Shown here: positions 1 through 36,442 of the stretch, in pieces | How positions within the stretch are numbered: position 1 is the first letter of the stretch | Layout of the letters: each line of letters opens with the position of its first letter | DNA from: Alviniconcha marisindica | Taxonomy: Eukaryota; Mollusca; Gastropoda; Provannidae | DNA length: 64,000 bases | NCBI GenBank assembly: GCA_018857735.1 | Contig: JABMCL010001349.1 | Location: 546,001-610,000, forward strand | Direction: 5' to 3' | Notes under the pieces: model-generated | Databases searched by the model: none | The model's input: the letters and a program-made list of their open reading frames with translations, nothing else | Told to the model about the DNA's origin: nothing | Made by a program: the position numbers and the translations under genes

Positions 1-24267
<24,267 letters not shown>

Positions 24268-24690
24268 ACACAACACACCATGCCATGAACCACTGGGGCT
24301 CAAGACGCTGACAGTGAAACCATCTCTCATTCACTGGGGCTAAGATGCTGACATTTATTGATTGAAACACAGTTTATAAATGGCCAGTGCCCTTATGTCT
24401 ATATGAACAGCAAATGTGGACAGCCTCTGATCCCAGTTAGCCAAAGAGTCAATGAGTCCAGCATTGCAAACTAACCTCCACACAAGAGACGTCATACGTA
24501 TTAATAGTGAAAGGCATTGTTCACTCTGAAGACTGGAATTTGCTCTTTGGACATTTGAACAGCTGAAAAGGCCAGTGGCAGGAAAGGCTATCACAGCAGT
24601 GACAGCCCCTGCTGCAGCTGATGCGCTGATGGATAGTAACCTTTGGGTTTGCACTTGGAATGAACTTGCCGAGTTCTCTCATTACTGCTG

Positions 24691-24696
24691 AATAAA
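24691..24696 (+). terminator. Candidate polyadenylation signal, first gene
   Basis: AATAAA about 425 bp after the TGA at 24265-24267. Position is reasonable; no transcript evidence. Confidence 0.35.
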
Positions 24697-24794
24697 CTGA
24701 AACTGTAGCGGCCAGAGAGGGGCTTGGCCTAGCATTCTCGAAGAGGAACTGTGCTGGCAGCTACGCCTCAAACCAAGGATGGAACCAGGGCTGA

Positions 24795-25225
24795 GATGTT
24801 TTTGATTGATACGCTAAGGATTTTCCTGCCAGCGTGTTAGGAGAAGATATGTGAAGGATTTTACTACAAGCATGTTAGAAGATATGCTGAGGATTTTACT
24901 GCCAGCGCATTAGGAAAAGATATGCTAAGGACTTTACTACCAGTGCATTAGTGAGGATGTATGCTAAGGATTTTACTACCAGTGCATTTGGAGAAGACCT
25001 GTGAAGGGTTTTACTACCAGTGTGTTAGGAGAAGATATGCTGAGGATTTTACTACCAGTGCATTTGGAGAAGATATGTGAAGGGTTTTACTACCAGTGTG
25101 TTAAGAGAAGATATGCTGAGGATTTTACTACCAGTGCATTTGGAGAAGACCTGTGAAGGGTTTTACTACCAGTGTGTTAGGAGAAGATATGCTGAGGATT
25201 TTACTGCCAGCACATTTGGAGAAGA
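24795..25225 (+). repeat. Minisatellite, ~39-bp unit, about 11 copies
   Basis: Unit GGATTTTACTACCAGTGCAT then TTGGAGAAGATATGCTGA. Two subtypes alternate (GCATTTGG.. and TGTGTTAGG..), indicating a two-unit higher-order period. Downstream of the vWA/WWE gene stop. Confidence 0.88.
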
Positions 25226-25679
25226 GACTGCATGATGGTGTCATGAGATAGAAGGGGATGGATGTGAATGTGTTCCAGAGTTGTGTTCGGGACAAACTGT
25301 AGGGGAAAAAACTTCTTGTTCATATGATTATGAACTGTGATTAAAAAACAAATATATAAAAAAGTAAACAACAAAAATCAGTGTAATTTATCTTCCAGGT
25401 ATGCCAAATTTTTATCTTTGATGGAGTGCCAGTTTTGTGTTCTGATTTGTATGTAGAAAAATGAATAGCATATTCCTTCTGATTGAAGTAACATTCTGAT
25501 GACAAAAAAGAGTATTTGTCTAGTCTTGGACACATAATAAATGAATTGGTCCATTCTAATCAGAGTTTAATAGCAATATGCGTATGTTCTCAGTGCACTG
25601 ACCATTCAAATTATTGGACTCATGCTTTGTATTAACATGTATCATCATCAGTGTGTGTCAACTGCACAAGGTTTTGATT

Positions 25680-26142
25680 GATTGATTGATGATCACTTAT
25701 ATAGCGCTATTCTCCGCTCTCTTGAGCAGACTCACTGCACTCGCATGTGGTTCTACATGAGTGACAAGCTTTTTATAGTGCGTTTTTTTGAATATCCACC
25801 GTAGTGTACTTACAGCGCTGGCATGGCTGGTTCCACATGAAACTGCAGCCATCTCGGCGCAAGTTCTGTGTACACCATACAACCATGCACCATGTCACTT
25901 CATGCAAAGCCACATACGTAAGGTGTATGCGTGTTTAGCTGTAACCTGCCACCTGCACCTTTGGCAGAATAACTGGGGTCTTTTATGTGCTACTGCGGTA
26001 ACACGGATACTGAAATTAGAGTCAGCACAGAAAGTCGACCCTGGAGAAGAAAATTCTCCTGCCGCTCCTGCAGGGATTTGAACCCGCAACCTTTCAGTCA
26101 CGAGTCTGGTGCTCTAACCACTGAGCTATCCCTGCCCCTAGG
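25680..26142 (-). mobile_element. tRNA-derived SINE, family 2
   Basis: Reverse complement: GGCAGGGATAGCTCAGTGG (A box), CTCGTGA anticodon-like loop, GGTTGCGGGTTCAAATCCC (B box), a ~350-bp body with CCCCAGTTATTCTGCC, and a 3' end ATAGCGCTATATAAGTG-like followed by (TCAA)n. Clover-leaf-like head but a degenerate stem, so not counted as a tRNA gene. Confidence 0.8.
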
Positions 26143-26440
26143 ACGACCCTGATAAAAGACCACCCTGATGAGAGATCATGGTTTTGTTTCAAACAATTTT
26201 TTCCCCTGAAACCATTCTTTCACACTTCCCTGTAAACAGGCAGAAAATTCTCCTGCCGCTCCTGCAGGGATTTGAACCCGCAACCTTTCAGTCACGAGTC
26301 TGGTGCTCTAACCACTGAGCTATCCCTGCCCCTAGGACGACCCTGATAAAAGACCACCCTGATGAGAGATCATGGTTTTGTTTCAAACAATTTTTTCCCC
26401 TGAAACCATTCTTTCACACTTCCCTGTAAACAGGCAGTTA
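26047..26440 (-). repeat. Near-identical ~195-bp tandem duplication including a SINE head
   Basis: 26047-26242 and 26243-26440 both run from GAAAATTCTCCTGCCGCTCC through the tRNA-like head and flank to CTTCCCTGTAAACAGGCAG. Identity is almost complete, implying a recent duplication or an assembly artefact. Confidence 0.85.
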
Positions 26441-26566
26441 ACCAGGACCTCTTTTGCTGTTCTTTTATTGTGGTTCCATTGTACTCTGTAGTTCAGCTTG
26501 TCATTCAAAAACAGGCCATGCATCAGGGAAGGAATTTCTGGACGTTTCTACCCAAGTGTGTGTGTG

Positions 26567-26606
<40 letters not shown>

Positions 26607-26756
26607 TTTTTGGCATATGAGCTTTAATCCGTTTGCTCCTTTCATTTTGTGGCTTTCTATATTTCCGAGAGAGAGAGAGAACTCAAGAATTTTAGAGCTC
26701 AATTAGCATTAGATCCATTGGGACCTAACAGCTCGTCCTTGCTATACTGCAAATGC

Positions 26757-26795
<39 letters not shown>

Positions 26796-26973
26796 AGCCC
26801 ACCCACCCCACCCACCCATTATTGTACAGCTAGAGCACTGACTTTGGAAATTCATAATTATGTCCTTGAATAATTCCAGTCATGAACATCACTACTATTT
26901 TAATGTAGTGACCAGTTATTCATAGGGTGATTGTGAAACAGTCGTCCCACTCTACATGCTTTTTTCTCACCAG

Positions 26974-27027
26974 CTGAAGGAACTACTGATACAAATTGAA
27001 AACCAGCTGTACATGATGTTCCGGTAT
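26974..27027 (+). CDS. Unassigned exon-like block
   Basis: A strong polypyrimidine acceptor (TTTTTTCTCACCAG) precedes an open frame LKELLIQIENQLYMMF, with donors at 27023 (CCG|GTATGT) or 27027 (TAT|GTATGT). It is open only in phase 0, which does not match the phase-2 donor overlapping the stop at 24265. It would need another exon in between or belong to a separate gene. Confidence 0.35.
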
Positions 27028-27522
27028 GTATGTATTTATATATTTGGTAAAAATTTTTTTACCCAAAGCAAAGAAAAAAAAAAAATGCAGTTCTTGTTTG
27101 TTTACCTCTCATCTGCACCTGTACTGTGACGTGTGGCAAAAATGAATGTAGCTTGCAATTCTTTTGATATAAAATGTTTGATAACATTTAGTTGTGTGCG
27201 GACATCGTCTGCACATAATTATAGGATGTGTACATATAGTGTGTTTTTAATGATAGATCTGGTGGATGAATTGTGCAGATGTTTCTTAATCTTCTGGTGG
27301 ATGAATTGGACAGCTCTTTCTTAATCTTCTTTCAAGCTTCATCTTCAACCATTTGGTGCACACAGATTAACCTTGTGCATTTCGTTGTGTATCACATGTC
27401 CAACTCCAAGCGTTTGTCGTATCCACCCATTTACCCTCCTGAATTACAGGATGGCACGAGTTCTCTTGCAGTTGCCAAGTCCTATTGATTGCTCATTTAG
27501 ATGGGTATGTTTTTGCTGCCAC

Positions 27523-27631
27523 CGTATGTGGTCTCTGTGGATGTTAAGCCTTACAATCGTTCTTCCATATTTTATTGAAAAAGAAAAGAAGAGAATTGTC
27601 TGGCTTAACACCCCCAAAGACCACATATGGG
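27523..27631. repeat. Imperfect hairpin
   Basis: Arms 27523-27564 and 27589-27631 (TATGTGGTCTCTGTGGATGT vs complement of ACACCCCCAAAGACCACATA) with a ~25-nt A-rich loop. Confidence 0.7.
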
Positions 27632-27878
27632 ATGGGGTAAGGTCGGGGAGGGGGAGGGTTAATCTGGTTCCCAGTACTCATAGGATATATATATCTGTCG
27701 TCCCATCAGAATTTTATGACAGACCCCCCAGGAGGGTGGGGGGTGGAGGGGGGGGGGGGGGGGGCGATACCTATGAATAGCTTGCCCCAAGAGCTCTGAC
27801 CCACAAAGACTGAGGAAACCATCAGCCACCACTGTGCCAGTGCAAGGCAGTTTGTGTACCAGCAACTTGCTGTTTCAG

Positions 27879-28065
27879 CGATTGTGGGAACAATTTCACA
27901 AAGACGAGTCCAGACAACCAGCTGTTGATAGCTGAAGCAAAAGACAGTCTGGCTTGTTCCGACTCTGAGAGCCCACCTCCACCTCCCACTTCAGACAACT
28001 CCTCGGCTCTGTCCTCTTTTGATAAAATTGTAATCTCTTATCCGTTTATATTTTCCTCTGAATAA
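27879..28065 (+). CDS. Unassigned terminal exon-like block
   Basis: Acceptor TGTTTCAG at 27878. Entered from donor 27023 it is open for 62 codons to TAA at 28063-28065 (...NQLLIAEAKDSLACSDSESP..., Pro/Ser-rich). Entered from donor 27027 it reads RLWEQFHKDESRQPAVDS then TGA at 27933-27935. Which frame is real cannot be decided from sequence. It could be an alternative C-terminus of the vWA/WWE gene. Confidence 0.3.
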
Positions 28066-28106
28066 TGAAACTATCCAGCACTGCCCTTCAGCCCTATGAC
28101 CGTGCA

Positions 28107-28163
<57 letters not shown>

Positions 28164-28164
28164 G

Positions 28165-28615
28165 CATGCAAACTCCAAGCACTGGTTTACGACATCCTTC
28201 CTTCAACCACTGCCATATTTAGTTACGCCATAGGTCCCAGAAAACTGTCAGCTAATGAGCAGTTTTTTGTTGGTACTCAAACAGTAGTAAGTTTGTTACA
28301 AACAACTCAAATTATATCAGACGTTTGTCTTATAACTGACCATGTTGCTTACGCCAGCTCAAATAAAACCAGTCATTTGAATCAAGGTGGAATTTTTTTC
28401 TTCCCCCGGGGTGGATGCATCTCACGTTTACGTGCGTGCTTGGGTGCTAGGTTGCTTCCTCAGTCTTATCAGTACCCAAACCTTTTGGAGGGCGCTGACC
28501 GCGTCGGTGGACAGCTGCGCGGAAATAAAGAGTGCCCCTTCAGTGGAGTAACCAAATCTGGCAGTTTGGAGGAAGGTGCCGGAAAGCGATGCTCGGAGTG
28601 TGTGTTGCATGTTGT
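28165..28615 (+). repeat. Dispersed repeat, copy 2
   Basis: Same orientation and extent as 10000-10435; flanked on the left by a GT microsatellite. Confidence 0.8.
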
Positions 28616-29034
28616 CATTCATGTTTGAACAGTATTGTATACCTGTGTTAATGGGTGCATTATTTGTAATTTGTTGAAGTGATAGTAGTGTTTACCTTGA
28701 TGTGCATGTTTGTTCATTTTGTATTGCTCAGTATTTTGAGTTACATGGTAGGGAGTATAAAGATTTCCACCGTTATTCTCATATCTGTGATAGGGGGGGC
28801 GGAGGAGGGGGGGAGTTGTGTAACAAAGTCATAGCGTGCTTGTCTGTTTAAAATGGAAGAGATCTTTATAACAGCTCTATTCCTATGCAAACATTTGCTA
28901 GATGAAATAACACTTATGGATTTTTATAATTATTATTATTTTATCAGTAGAACACTTTTATCTGTTGCTGTGTTATTTAGCTCTAAAATGGTTAACTGAG
29001 AATTCATTAATGTTGGCTTTTTAAACTTTAGTTG

Positions 29035-29139
29035 TTGTTTTTACCCCAACTTCAAAGTGAAAAAAAGAAAAGAGGAAAAAAAGAAAAGAGAAAAAAAAAA
29101 AAGAAGATGAAAGAGAGAGAGATAACTCAGAACTTTATT

Positions 29140-29219
<80 letters not shown>

Positions 29220-29240
29220 AGAAGAAGAAGAAGAAGAAGC
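29035..29240 (+). repeat. Purine tract: A-rich, (GA)n, (GAA)n
   Basis: All-purine strand over most of 29058-29238; potential triplex-forming sequence. Confidence 0.85.
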
Positions 29241-31099
29241 TGCAAATAGTATGACATGAATATTTGTATACCATGCTGCTGTCATTTTTCCCCCATTGTA
29301 CAGAAAACTGCATGGACACATTGCATGTATTCTGGCTAAAACAGTCACAGAATCAAGCTCGGGATACTTGGAGTTAAATCAAAATAATCTTAATGCCCTG
29401 TATAGTGTTGATTACATGACCAAAGCTTGTCACCAGACATTTGGTAAAGGAACTAGATTTTTCAAAACATGTTTTGTCCAATTGTGTTTTGTTCTGCTAC
29501 CCAGCAGAGATCAAAATTATAATAATAATAAAAACATAAAATTAGATTTCCCTTCATTCCATGTTAATTTTTTTAAAGCTTGATTCATAATACCATAACT
29601 GCGCATAACGCCATCATCATCTTCTTTTCTGTGAGTGACCAACTTCTTTGTAAGTCCACACTGAGGACACAAGAGGATGTACTAGTAGACTGTGTACTGA
29701 AATGAAAAAAATAATAGATATATGAAAAAATAACAGCAGGCTTAATTGTTACATGCCAGAAACCATCTTTGTTGTTTTTCCTTTGGTGGTATTCATTCAC
29801 ATTTCCAGTGATTGAGTGCAAAGAAGAGAGAGAGAGAGAGAGAGAGCATTTGTCACTCATTTAGAGTGTGGGGTATTTAAAAATTAAATACTTTGTTTAA
29901 CATTTACTGGTATGTCTCCCATCTGCTGGATGAATCATGTTTTGAGAGGGCTTGCTCCTTTGATAGATTCATGTAAATCAACTATGTAATTACAGCTGAA
30001 TTAACATCAGTTGGCATAATTACATTATGTGAATTAGCATCAGCTGGCATAATTACATTATGTAAATGAGTGCTTCAAACACACTGTTGTGCCTTGTTGA
30101 TATTGTTTGTAACACACCCACCTTCACTGATCATGCGTGGACATTGAAATAGAATAAAACATGAAACAAGATTTGTACCAGCTGCATTTTGTTATTATTG
30201 AAATATTTGCAAGACATCTACGTAGGCCAAAAATGAATTAGATATGTCCCCAAGGAGGTAAAAGGGGTAAAGATAGGAAAAGAAAACAAAACTCAGAATC
30301 GTGCATGCATACATTCAATCAAGATGAGTACAAATGTCAATAAGAAAACCAGTTTGTGAGAACAAATGTAATGTATATTTTCAAACCAAAAATATATGCT
30401 CACCTGGTGCTAGGCACCTTGGAATGGTTGTTCAAGTTGGCGTATGTGCAGTAAAGGTAAATTGTTAGCTTGCAAACAAATGGTCTTGAGAGACACTTAA
30501 TACATGTGTTGTAAAATGACAAAACAAACAAAACATCAAGACTTGCTGCTGAAAACATCACAAACTGTTCTCCATTCTCCTCCTCTGCACACACTTAGAA
30601 AACAATACACACGCACACATGCACGCACACACACACATTTAAACTGAATTATATATATACTGGTTTTTCCCCCCAGTGGTCTTTGAAGTTTAAACTTTAT
30701 AGACTAGTACATTGTACACAAAGTTTGGTTTGTGCAATAAGATACACATGTCGGAAAAGTATCACATATCACCATAAGCAGGATTTGTACAAAATACTTT
30801 TGTTTTGAGTTGGCCATTCACCTATGACTGCCACTGTATCTGTGCATCAAGGGAACTGACTTTACTGAAAATATCACAATGGTTCCAGAACCAAGCTAAC
30901 ATAAAAGAGACACTTTACAAACAAAAGAAAACAATTATTATTCTAATCTCTAGAATAAATGAAAGGGGAATTTTATACATGAAATAAAATATTGATCATT
31001 TGAACCTTACACTCACGCGTGCATGCACACATGCACACACACACGCATACATGCACCCACGCATACATGCACACACACACGCATACATGCACACACACA

Positions 31100-31131
<32 letters not shown>

Positions 31132-31944
31132 GAGTGACACATGGATCATAGTTCAATGTCAAAAACAGTAGAGCCAATTAACATGTAGATTGTCAAATGT
31201 CTCATGCACACATCTGAAACGAGCAAAAACATGCCAGAAGTTTTTTTATTGCCAAGGTAGAAAATTCTTCACATTAGTATATTTTACCATAATAACTAAA
31301 GTCATTTAAAGTTTACATGCATTATTATATCCACAGATGTAATAAAATGTTATACTGATGTAATGGCCATCCAATGTTAATATGAACTGAATATTATGAG
31401 AAGATAAATAAGTTTCAAACAGCTGACTAGAAAGCTGGACATAATTAGATGACACATTAAAAAAGAAGAAGTTTTAATTCATCCATATTTTTGTGTGATA
31501 TTGCAACGAGTCCTGAACTGATCATGAACATTTTTTGTTTCGTTTTTTAAGAAAAAAAGAAAAGGCTAATTCAGTTGATATTGCATACTAGTACTAGTTG
31601 TACTCAGTTAGAAGAAAATATTTGAGGTGGCTCAATTTGCTCATTAATTAAGGTGTGCGTGTGTGTGGGTGGGTGGAGGGGAGGGGGGGGGAGGGGGTGC
31701 AAGGGTGTGTATACAGGACAATCTTAAAAAAAGCTGGGCAGAGCATGTAGTAAGTGCACTTGAGCGTTGTGGCAAAGCTGACGATAGGGATGACGTGGTA
31801 GGACAAGGCGAGCGTTGTCTATGTGAAATGTAGGATGGGGGAGTAGTGGCAACAACAGCAAAAAAGAGAACAAAAATTGTTCACCTCAGCTGGTGTTACA
31901 CACACACACCATGGAACATATGCGTGCACCCACATGCTCACATT

Positions 31945-31978
<34 letters not shown>

Positions 31979-33555
31979 ATGGAACATATGTGCGCACCCA
32001 CATGCTCACATTGACACACACACACACACACAATTTGGAGGATGAATGTTTTTGAAAATGTCTTCATATTTTTGCCAACCGCCACCATTTGGGTAAACAT
32101 AGTATATAGTAAACGAGAGTGTGATGCTTGCCCTTGTAATCAGTGGATCGGGAGGGCGGAACTCAGTCGCAGTAAAGAAATGCCCCTAAATTGCGCCCCC
32201 TTTTATTTTTGGAAATCATCTATTGAAAACACTATTTGTTATAATTTTTCACAGTACCTTACTTGACCAAAGATGGAAGGTTTTCTTACAATGGACTCCT
32301 CTTTTGCATAACCATTAGCATAGTTATTCAATAATACTGGCAGCTCTACTGCTACCTGATAAATATTTAAATTCTTTTTACAGCCATGGAATGGATCCTT
32401 CAATGTAAATACCTGTATGAATATATATATATATATATTATATTATAGATAAAAATTATATTATCACAGACATTCAAAAATTTATCCTGACTGACGCAAA
32501 AATGTTGAGACTGACTGAGATCAATTTACCTGGTCACAATAAAGTTTCCAGTCATGTGATACCAGTTGATAAAAATGAGCATTAGTTATAGCATGTTAGA
32601 AACATTTCAGGACATGCAAGAAAGAGTCATTTAAAGCACGTGGGGTTCAGTCAGGGCACATGAGGAACCGTCAAGGCACACGAGTCGAGGATTATGAAGA
32701 ACAGTCAGATCACATTGCAAACAGTCATGGCACGCAGAAAAGACACTGAAGGTGCACATACTATAGCTTGCAATCTCCTGCAACAGCCAGCATACAGAAA
32801 GTACCCACTAGGGATCAGATTTAAAACCTACAGAATCTTCAGAGTGGACCAATGCAGCCTTCCCTGTGGACCATTCTTAGGAGGTTACACTGAGTCGCAA
32901 AATCAAAAGTGAGATCGGGCACAACATTAACCTGGGGCATTGTTAACGAGCGGGTCATGGTGGGTCATGACACTGAAAGGTTGGAATGTGCAAACATGAC
33001 AATCCTATCTTGCTTTCAACCTCGTGACCCAGACTCGTTAAGAATGACCTTAGGTCAGTACGGTGCCCAGGCTTGTTTTCAAATTTGTGATCTGCTGTGA
33101 CCCATCTCATTAAGACTAATGGGCCATGATCTCTTCCTGGCGGCCACATGGTTATAAATAAAACTGAACAGACCGCCAACATCCTTTTGTAAGCCATCTC
33201 CATATATCTCACTATGTAGTTAAAACAACCGTAGTGTATTTTTCACAAGACTTCCATGCCCTGCTAAATAACTTTTAGTTCGCACAAGTTCTTTTCCTCA
33301 CTTTGGCACTTCTCTAAATTTGTAAATGGTTACCAAATCACAACAACTGCTGTTCACATCTCAAGGGGCCTTTTCCACTGCGCGGAACAGTAAATGGTAA
33401 AAATGGTTTAAATATCAGATCATGGTCCAGTTCTATTTAAAAGCCCTTAGCTTTCCATGCTCCTTATTGACCAAACAGGAGCTACAGCCATTCCACAACC
33501 AACCCCTCACCACGCAGCTTAAAACAGCTGTAAAAAAAAGAAAGAAAGAATGGAA

Positions 33556-33900
33556 TCACAGTAGCTCAAGTCTTTTTAGCAGCCCCTGCAATGCTTCCAC
33601 ATACTCTTCTCTGTGCTCCTTTAGGTGCGCTGCATGGACCGACTTTGGCCACGACACCACGGTGACTTCAAAACCAGGCTTCTGGGACCGCCATTCTTTT
33701 ATCATGGCTTCCAAGGCCTCGGTGTCGCATACCGGGTCGTTTTCGGCATAGAAAAACAGGGTTGGGATGGGAACGGGCTCCTCTTTGAAGTGCTGGACCA
33801 GTTTGTTGTACGTGCTCTTGGTGACCTTGTGGGTGATGTGGTAGTAGACGTTGACGGTTTGGAGGACCATGCGGCGGAATGTTTCATTGTTGGAGAGTAC
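33556..33900 (-). CDS. TMEM53-like terminal exon
   Basis: Acceptor CCCTCAG, first codons VLSNNETFRRMVLQTV. Carries the Asp (ENDPVCD) and His (SVHAAHL) regions of the hydrolase-like fold and ends in TAA after LKRLELL. Confidence 0.8.
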   Translation of the reverse strand, partial: VLSNNETFRRMVLQTVNVYYHITHKVTKSTYNKLVQHFKEEPVPIPTLFFYAENDPVCDTEALEAMIKEWRSQKPGFEVTVVSWPKSVHAAHLKEHREEYVEALQGLLKRLELL

Positions 33901-34491
33901 CTGAGGGAAGGGTATACAATTATTTTTAAAAGTGTTTTTTTAATTTTACTGGGTCTGTAATTAAAAGCTCACTCATTATTTTAATACACATTACTCACAC
34001 ATGCATCCACATGTCACACCCACCCACCACACCCACATTATTAACTATCGTGATCAGTACCAATACTGCTACACAGTATTAGTATTACACTATGAAGAGC
34101 AAATGCTCTGGCCACTCACTTTCAGACAATATGTTACCAGTTCTTGTACACTGTATACAGCTTAACCCTTTCACTGCCACAATGCCGCTTGAAAACAAAC
34201 TAATAAAAGTGTGAAATTTGAAATTCTTTTTTTGTAGCAAAAGTACATGCAAATGTATTTACTTCAGAACGCATAGTATCGAAAGAAGATTTGTCACAGA
34301 ACCAGAAAAAATATACCATTTGCAGGCTTGTGTGTGCATGTTTCACTTTCAGCCCGGAAACTTTTATCAGCTGGGTCAGTGAAGGGGTTAAGATACTCAG
34401 GGAATATTACATATTAGCAACAATGTGGGCAGAGTGAAGTTCACTGTTGGTCTGACTGTGCAACCAGTTCGTATTTACAGGCTGCAGGAAC

Positions 34492-34552
<61 letters not shown>

Positions 34553-35016
34553 TTTGCTAGAGTAACAGAAGAAATTGTATAATAAATCTATTCTAAGCAC
34601 AGAGAGACATGTACAGCAGCAGAGATGACTGACGGACTGCATGTTTGTCACCTGCCATCCTTTGAAATTAAATCCAGGTCAAACTCATGAAAAGCAGTTT
34701 GTTGTAATCTAGTTTATAAATCTGTTCTACTGAACAACCATCGTGAGTTTAAATTAATTTGAGTGAATTAAAACTATGAATTGTATAATGTCCAGCGTTA
34801 CCTTTCAGATTCCCTGTGGCCTAAAAATAATGTTCAAGACAATTAAAGTGGTTTGAATGGATAAAGCTCAAAATAGATAAAACTCAAAAAAGGTTACACA
34901 ATCACCCAAAGATTGAATGAGTTCATTGAAACTGTGTTCAAGAAGAATCAAGAGCAACAACATGTTTTTTAAGATGCATGCCCAGATCAATTGCATCAAT
35001 TCTCTCCCTTCAGTAT

Positions 35017-35074
<58 letters not shown>

Positions 35075-36442
35075 GCCAATAATGACAATATAATATATAC
35101 ATTTTTTTTTTTAAATCATCCCATTCAAAGTCTGAAATACAGGCAGAAACACAATGGTAGGACGCTGCACAGTGGTTTAGTGGGCAACCCTTGGTGGCCA
35201 CAATGAGAATTTTATAATTACAGTTTGATGCAGCTATGACACTCAAATGTGGCCACGGTCAGTAACAATGGTATAACCTGGACTACTATATCTGTTATTA
35301 TGTGTACATTACAAAGTTTTACTCTTACTAGTTTTAGCAGGAAAATGGCAATGTCAAAAGTGAGCAGGTCTGGCCTAGGCAGCAAGGTACTAGGCTAACA
35401 TGCAGAAGGACCATGGTTCAATTCTGCTTCTGCTTCAAAGTTCATGGACATTGTGTAATTGTGACTCTGACCCCTGGAATTAATGCATTATTATTATTAT
35501 TATTATTATTATTAAGACTCACACTGCTGCTCATCTTAAAGCCAAATCATTCTGGTGGTGACTGTGGCATTAGAGTTTCCCTCTTCCCCCACCTCGTGGG
35601 ATCTCTGTTTCCAACAGTATCTCTCTGGAGGCAACTTAACTTATAAAAACAAACAAACAAACAAAAACAAAAAACACTTGAACAAGTCTGACAAACTAAC
35701 AAATGCAATGTCAAAGTTTGTGCCACGCCATGCCATGCCTGTCTGGCTAGCCTACCACCAATCATTATAAAAATGCTCTCAGACATTTCAATGTCATGGA
35801 AGTTAGAATTCAATCATGTTAATAATATTTAATCAGCATCATTATTAATATTATTATTACCTCCGATAACCCTTCTGACATGTCTTCATATGTGCCAATG
35901 ACGATGCTGTCAAAAATCTGCCCAACTACTCTTTCCCGAAAGTTTTGGCACTCTTTTGATGCTTCATTTTCCGTTGCCATTAATGTGATGGTGTAGTTGT
36001 AAGCGCCGAGGGAAGAGGCATGAACTAGAAGTTTTTCATTCGGTGGTCGATGTCTCTCCAGGTAGCAGAAGAGCTCAGCAGCCAGTTTCACACCCTCTGG
36101 TAGCCAAAGAAAATGCGAAATTTTGCCCCGCACTGCCAAAACATCCAGGCCAATCTCGTGGTACAAGGCGCAGTATTTCCTCACCTCATGCGGTTTGGCA
36201 TAAAGCCATTGGAAGAGCAACACTAGAGGTTTATTGGTCCCTGTGGATTGGGACCCGGCCTCGGCCTCGTAGAGGGTCATGTGCCTGAAGGGGTCGCCAC
36301 AGACAAAATCGTCATTCTGGTTGGAGGCTCTGCTTGGTGGTCGAAAAAAGTGTCTCGCGCTCGCTAAAATGTTATGGTGGGAATTGCACACTGCCAGGGT
36401 TGGTAGCAATTTGACTGGACCCCATCGCGCTGAAGCAAACAT
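33556..36442 (-). CDS. TMEM53/DUF829-family alpha/beta-hydrolase-like protein, 308 aa
   Basis: Two coding exons: 36442-35861 and 33900-33556, phase 0 junction, GT/AG on the minus strand. The start is the first in-frame ATG (MFASARWGPVKLLP). The DUF829 core follows: VLLFQWLYAKPHEVRKY, a nucleophile-elbow-like HASSLGAYNY, VVGQIFDS, then FYAENDPVCD and SVHAAHLKEHREEY, placing likely Ser, Asp and His in family order. Vertebrate TMEM53 is a nuclear-envelope protein of about 277 aa with a central hydrophobic segment, which I do not see here. The first ~50 residues are Arg/Ser/Ala-rich and nearly free of acid, resembling a mitochondrial presequence. It may be a TMEM53 paralogue rather than the orthologue. 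Confidence 0.8.
34162..34391 (+). mobile_element. TTAA-flanked MITE, copy 2
   Basis: Starts TTAACCCTTTCACTGCC and ends GTCAGTGAAGGGGTTAA with intact TTAA on both sides; 222 bp inside. Shares internal AAAAGTGTGAAATTTGAAAT-type sequence with the other copies. In the TMEM53-like intron. Confidence 0.8.
35018..35071. repeat. (TA)n microsatellite
   Basis: About 27 TA units in the TMEM53-like intron; able to extrude as a cruciform. Confidence 0.9.
35155..35225 (+). repeat. Short dispersed repeat (pair with 37430-37495)
   Basis: CTGCACAGTGGTTTAGTGGG then CAACCCTTGGTGGCCACAAT; near-identical to 37430-37495, which lies 30 bp upstream of the first AGGF1 coding exon. Confidence 0.7.
35362..35650 (+). 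mobile_element. tRNA-derived SINE, family 1 (diverged)
   Basis: Head GAGCAGGTCTGGCCTAGGCA, B box GGTTCAATTCTG, an inserted ATT microsatellite, then the same CATTCTGGTGGTGACTGTGG core and a CTCTGGAGGCAACTTAAC end. In the TMEM53-like intron. Confidence 0.7.

Larger units (their letters stand above)
24268..26973. other. 3' flank of first gene; no further coding seen
   Basis: Holds a possible AATAAA polyadenylation signal (24691-24696), a ~39-bp minisatellite (24795-25225), a minus-strand tRNA-derived SINE with a duplicated head (25680-26440), a GT tract (26560-26606) and a GA tract (26760-26792). Confidence 0.6.
28066..33555. other. Gene-free stretch between unassigned exons and TMEM53-like gene
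   Basis: No supported coding sequence. Contains a GT tract (28110-28162), a dispersed repeat copy (28165-28615), a diverged ATT-tailed repeat (28625-28770), a GA/GAA tract (29100-29240), a ~35-bp direct duplication (30000-30065) and CA-rich tracts (31010-31133, 31903-32032; the latter is a ~75-bp duplication). The rest is AT-rich and unremarkable. Confidence 0.6.

Noticed and set aside
26069..26137. Apparent tRNA gene (anticodon-like CGT)
   Set aside because: A and B boxes are present but the anticodon stem does not pair well and the sequence continues into a SINE body with a (TCAA)n tail; also duplicated at 26264.
30400..32266. Several 60-90 codon ORFs
   Set aside because: Low-complexity or AT-rich translations with no domain, splice or codon-usage support.
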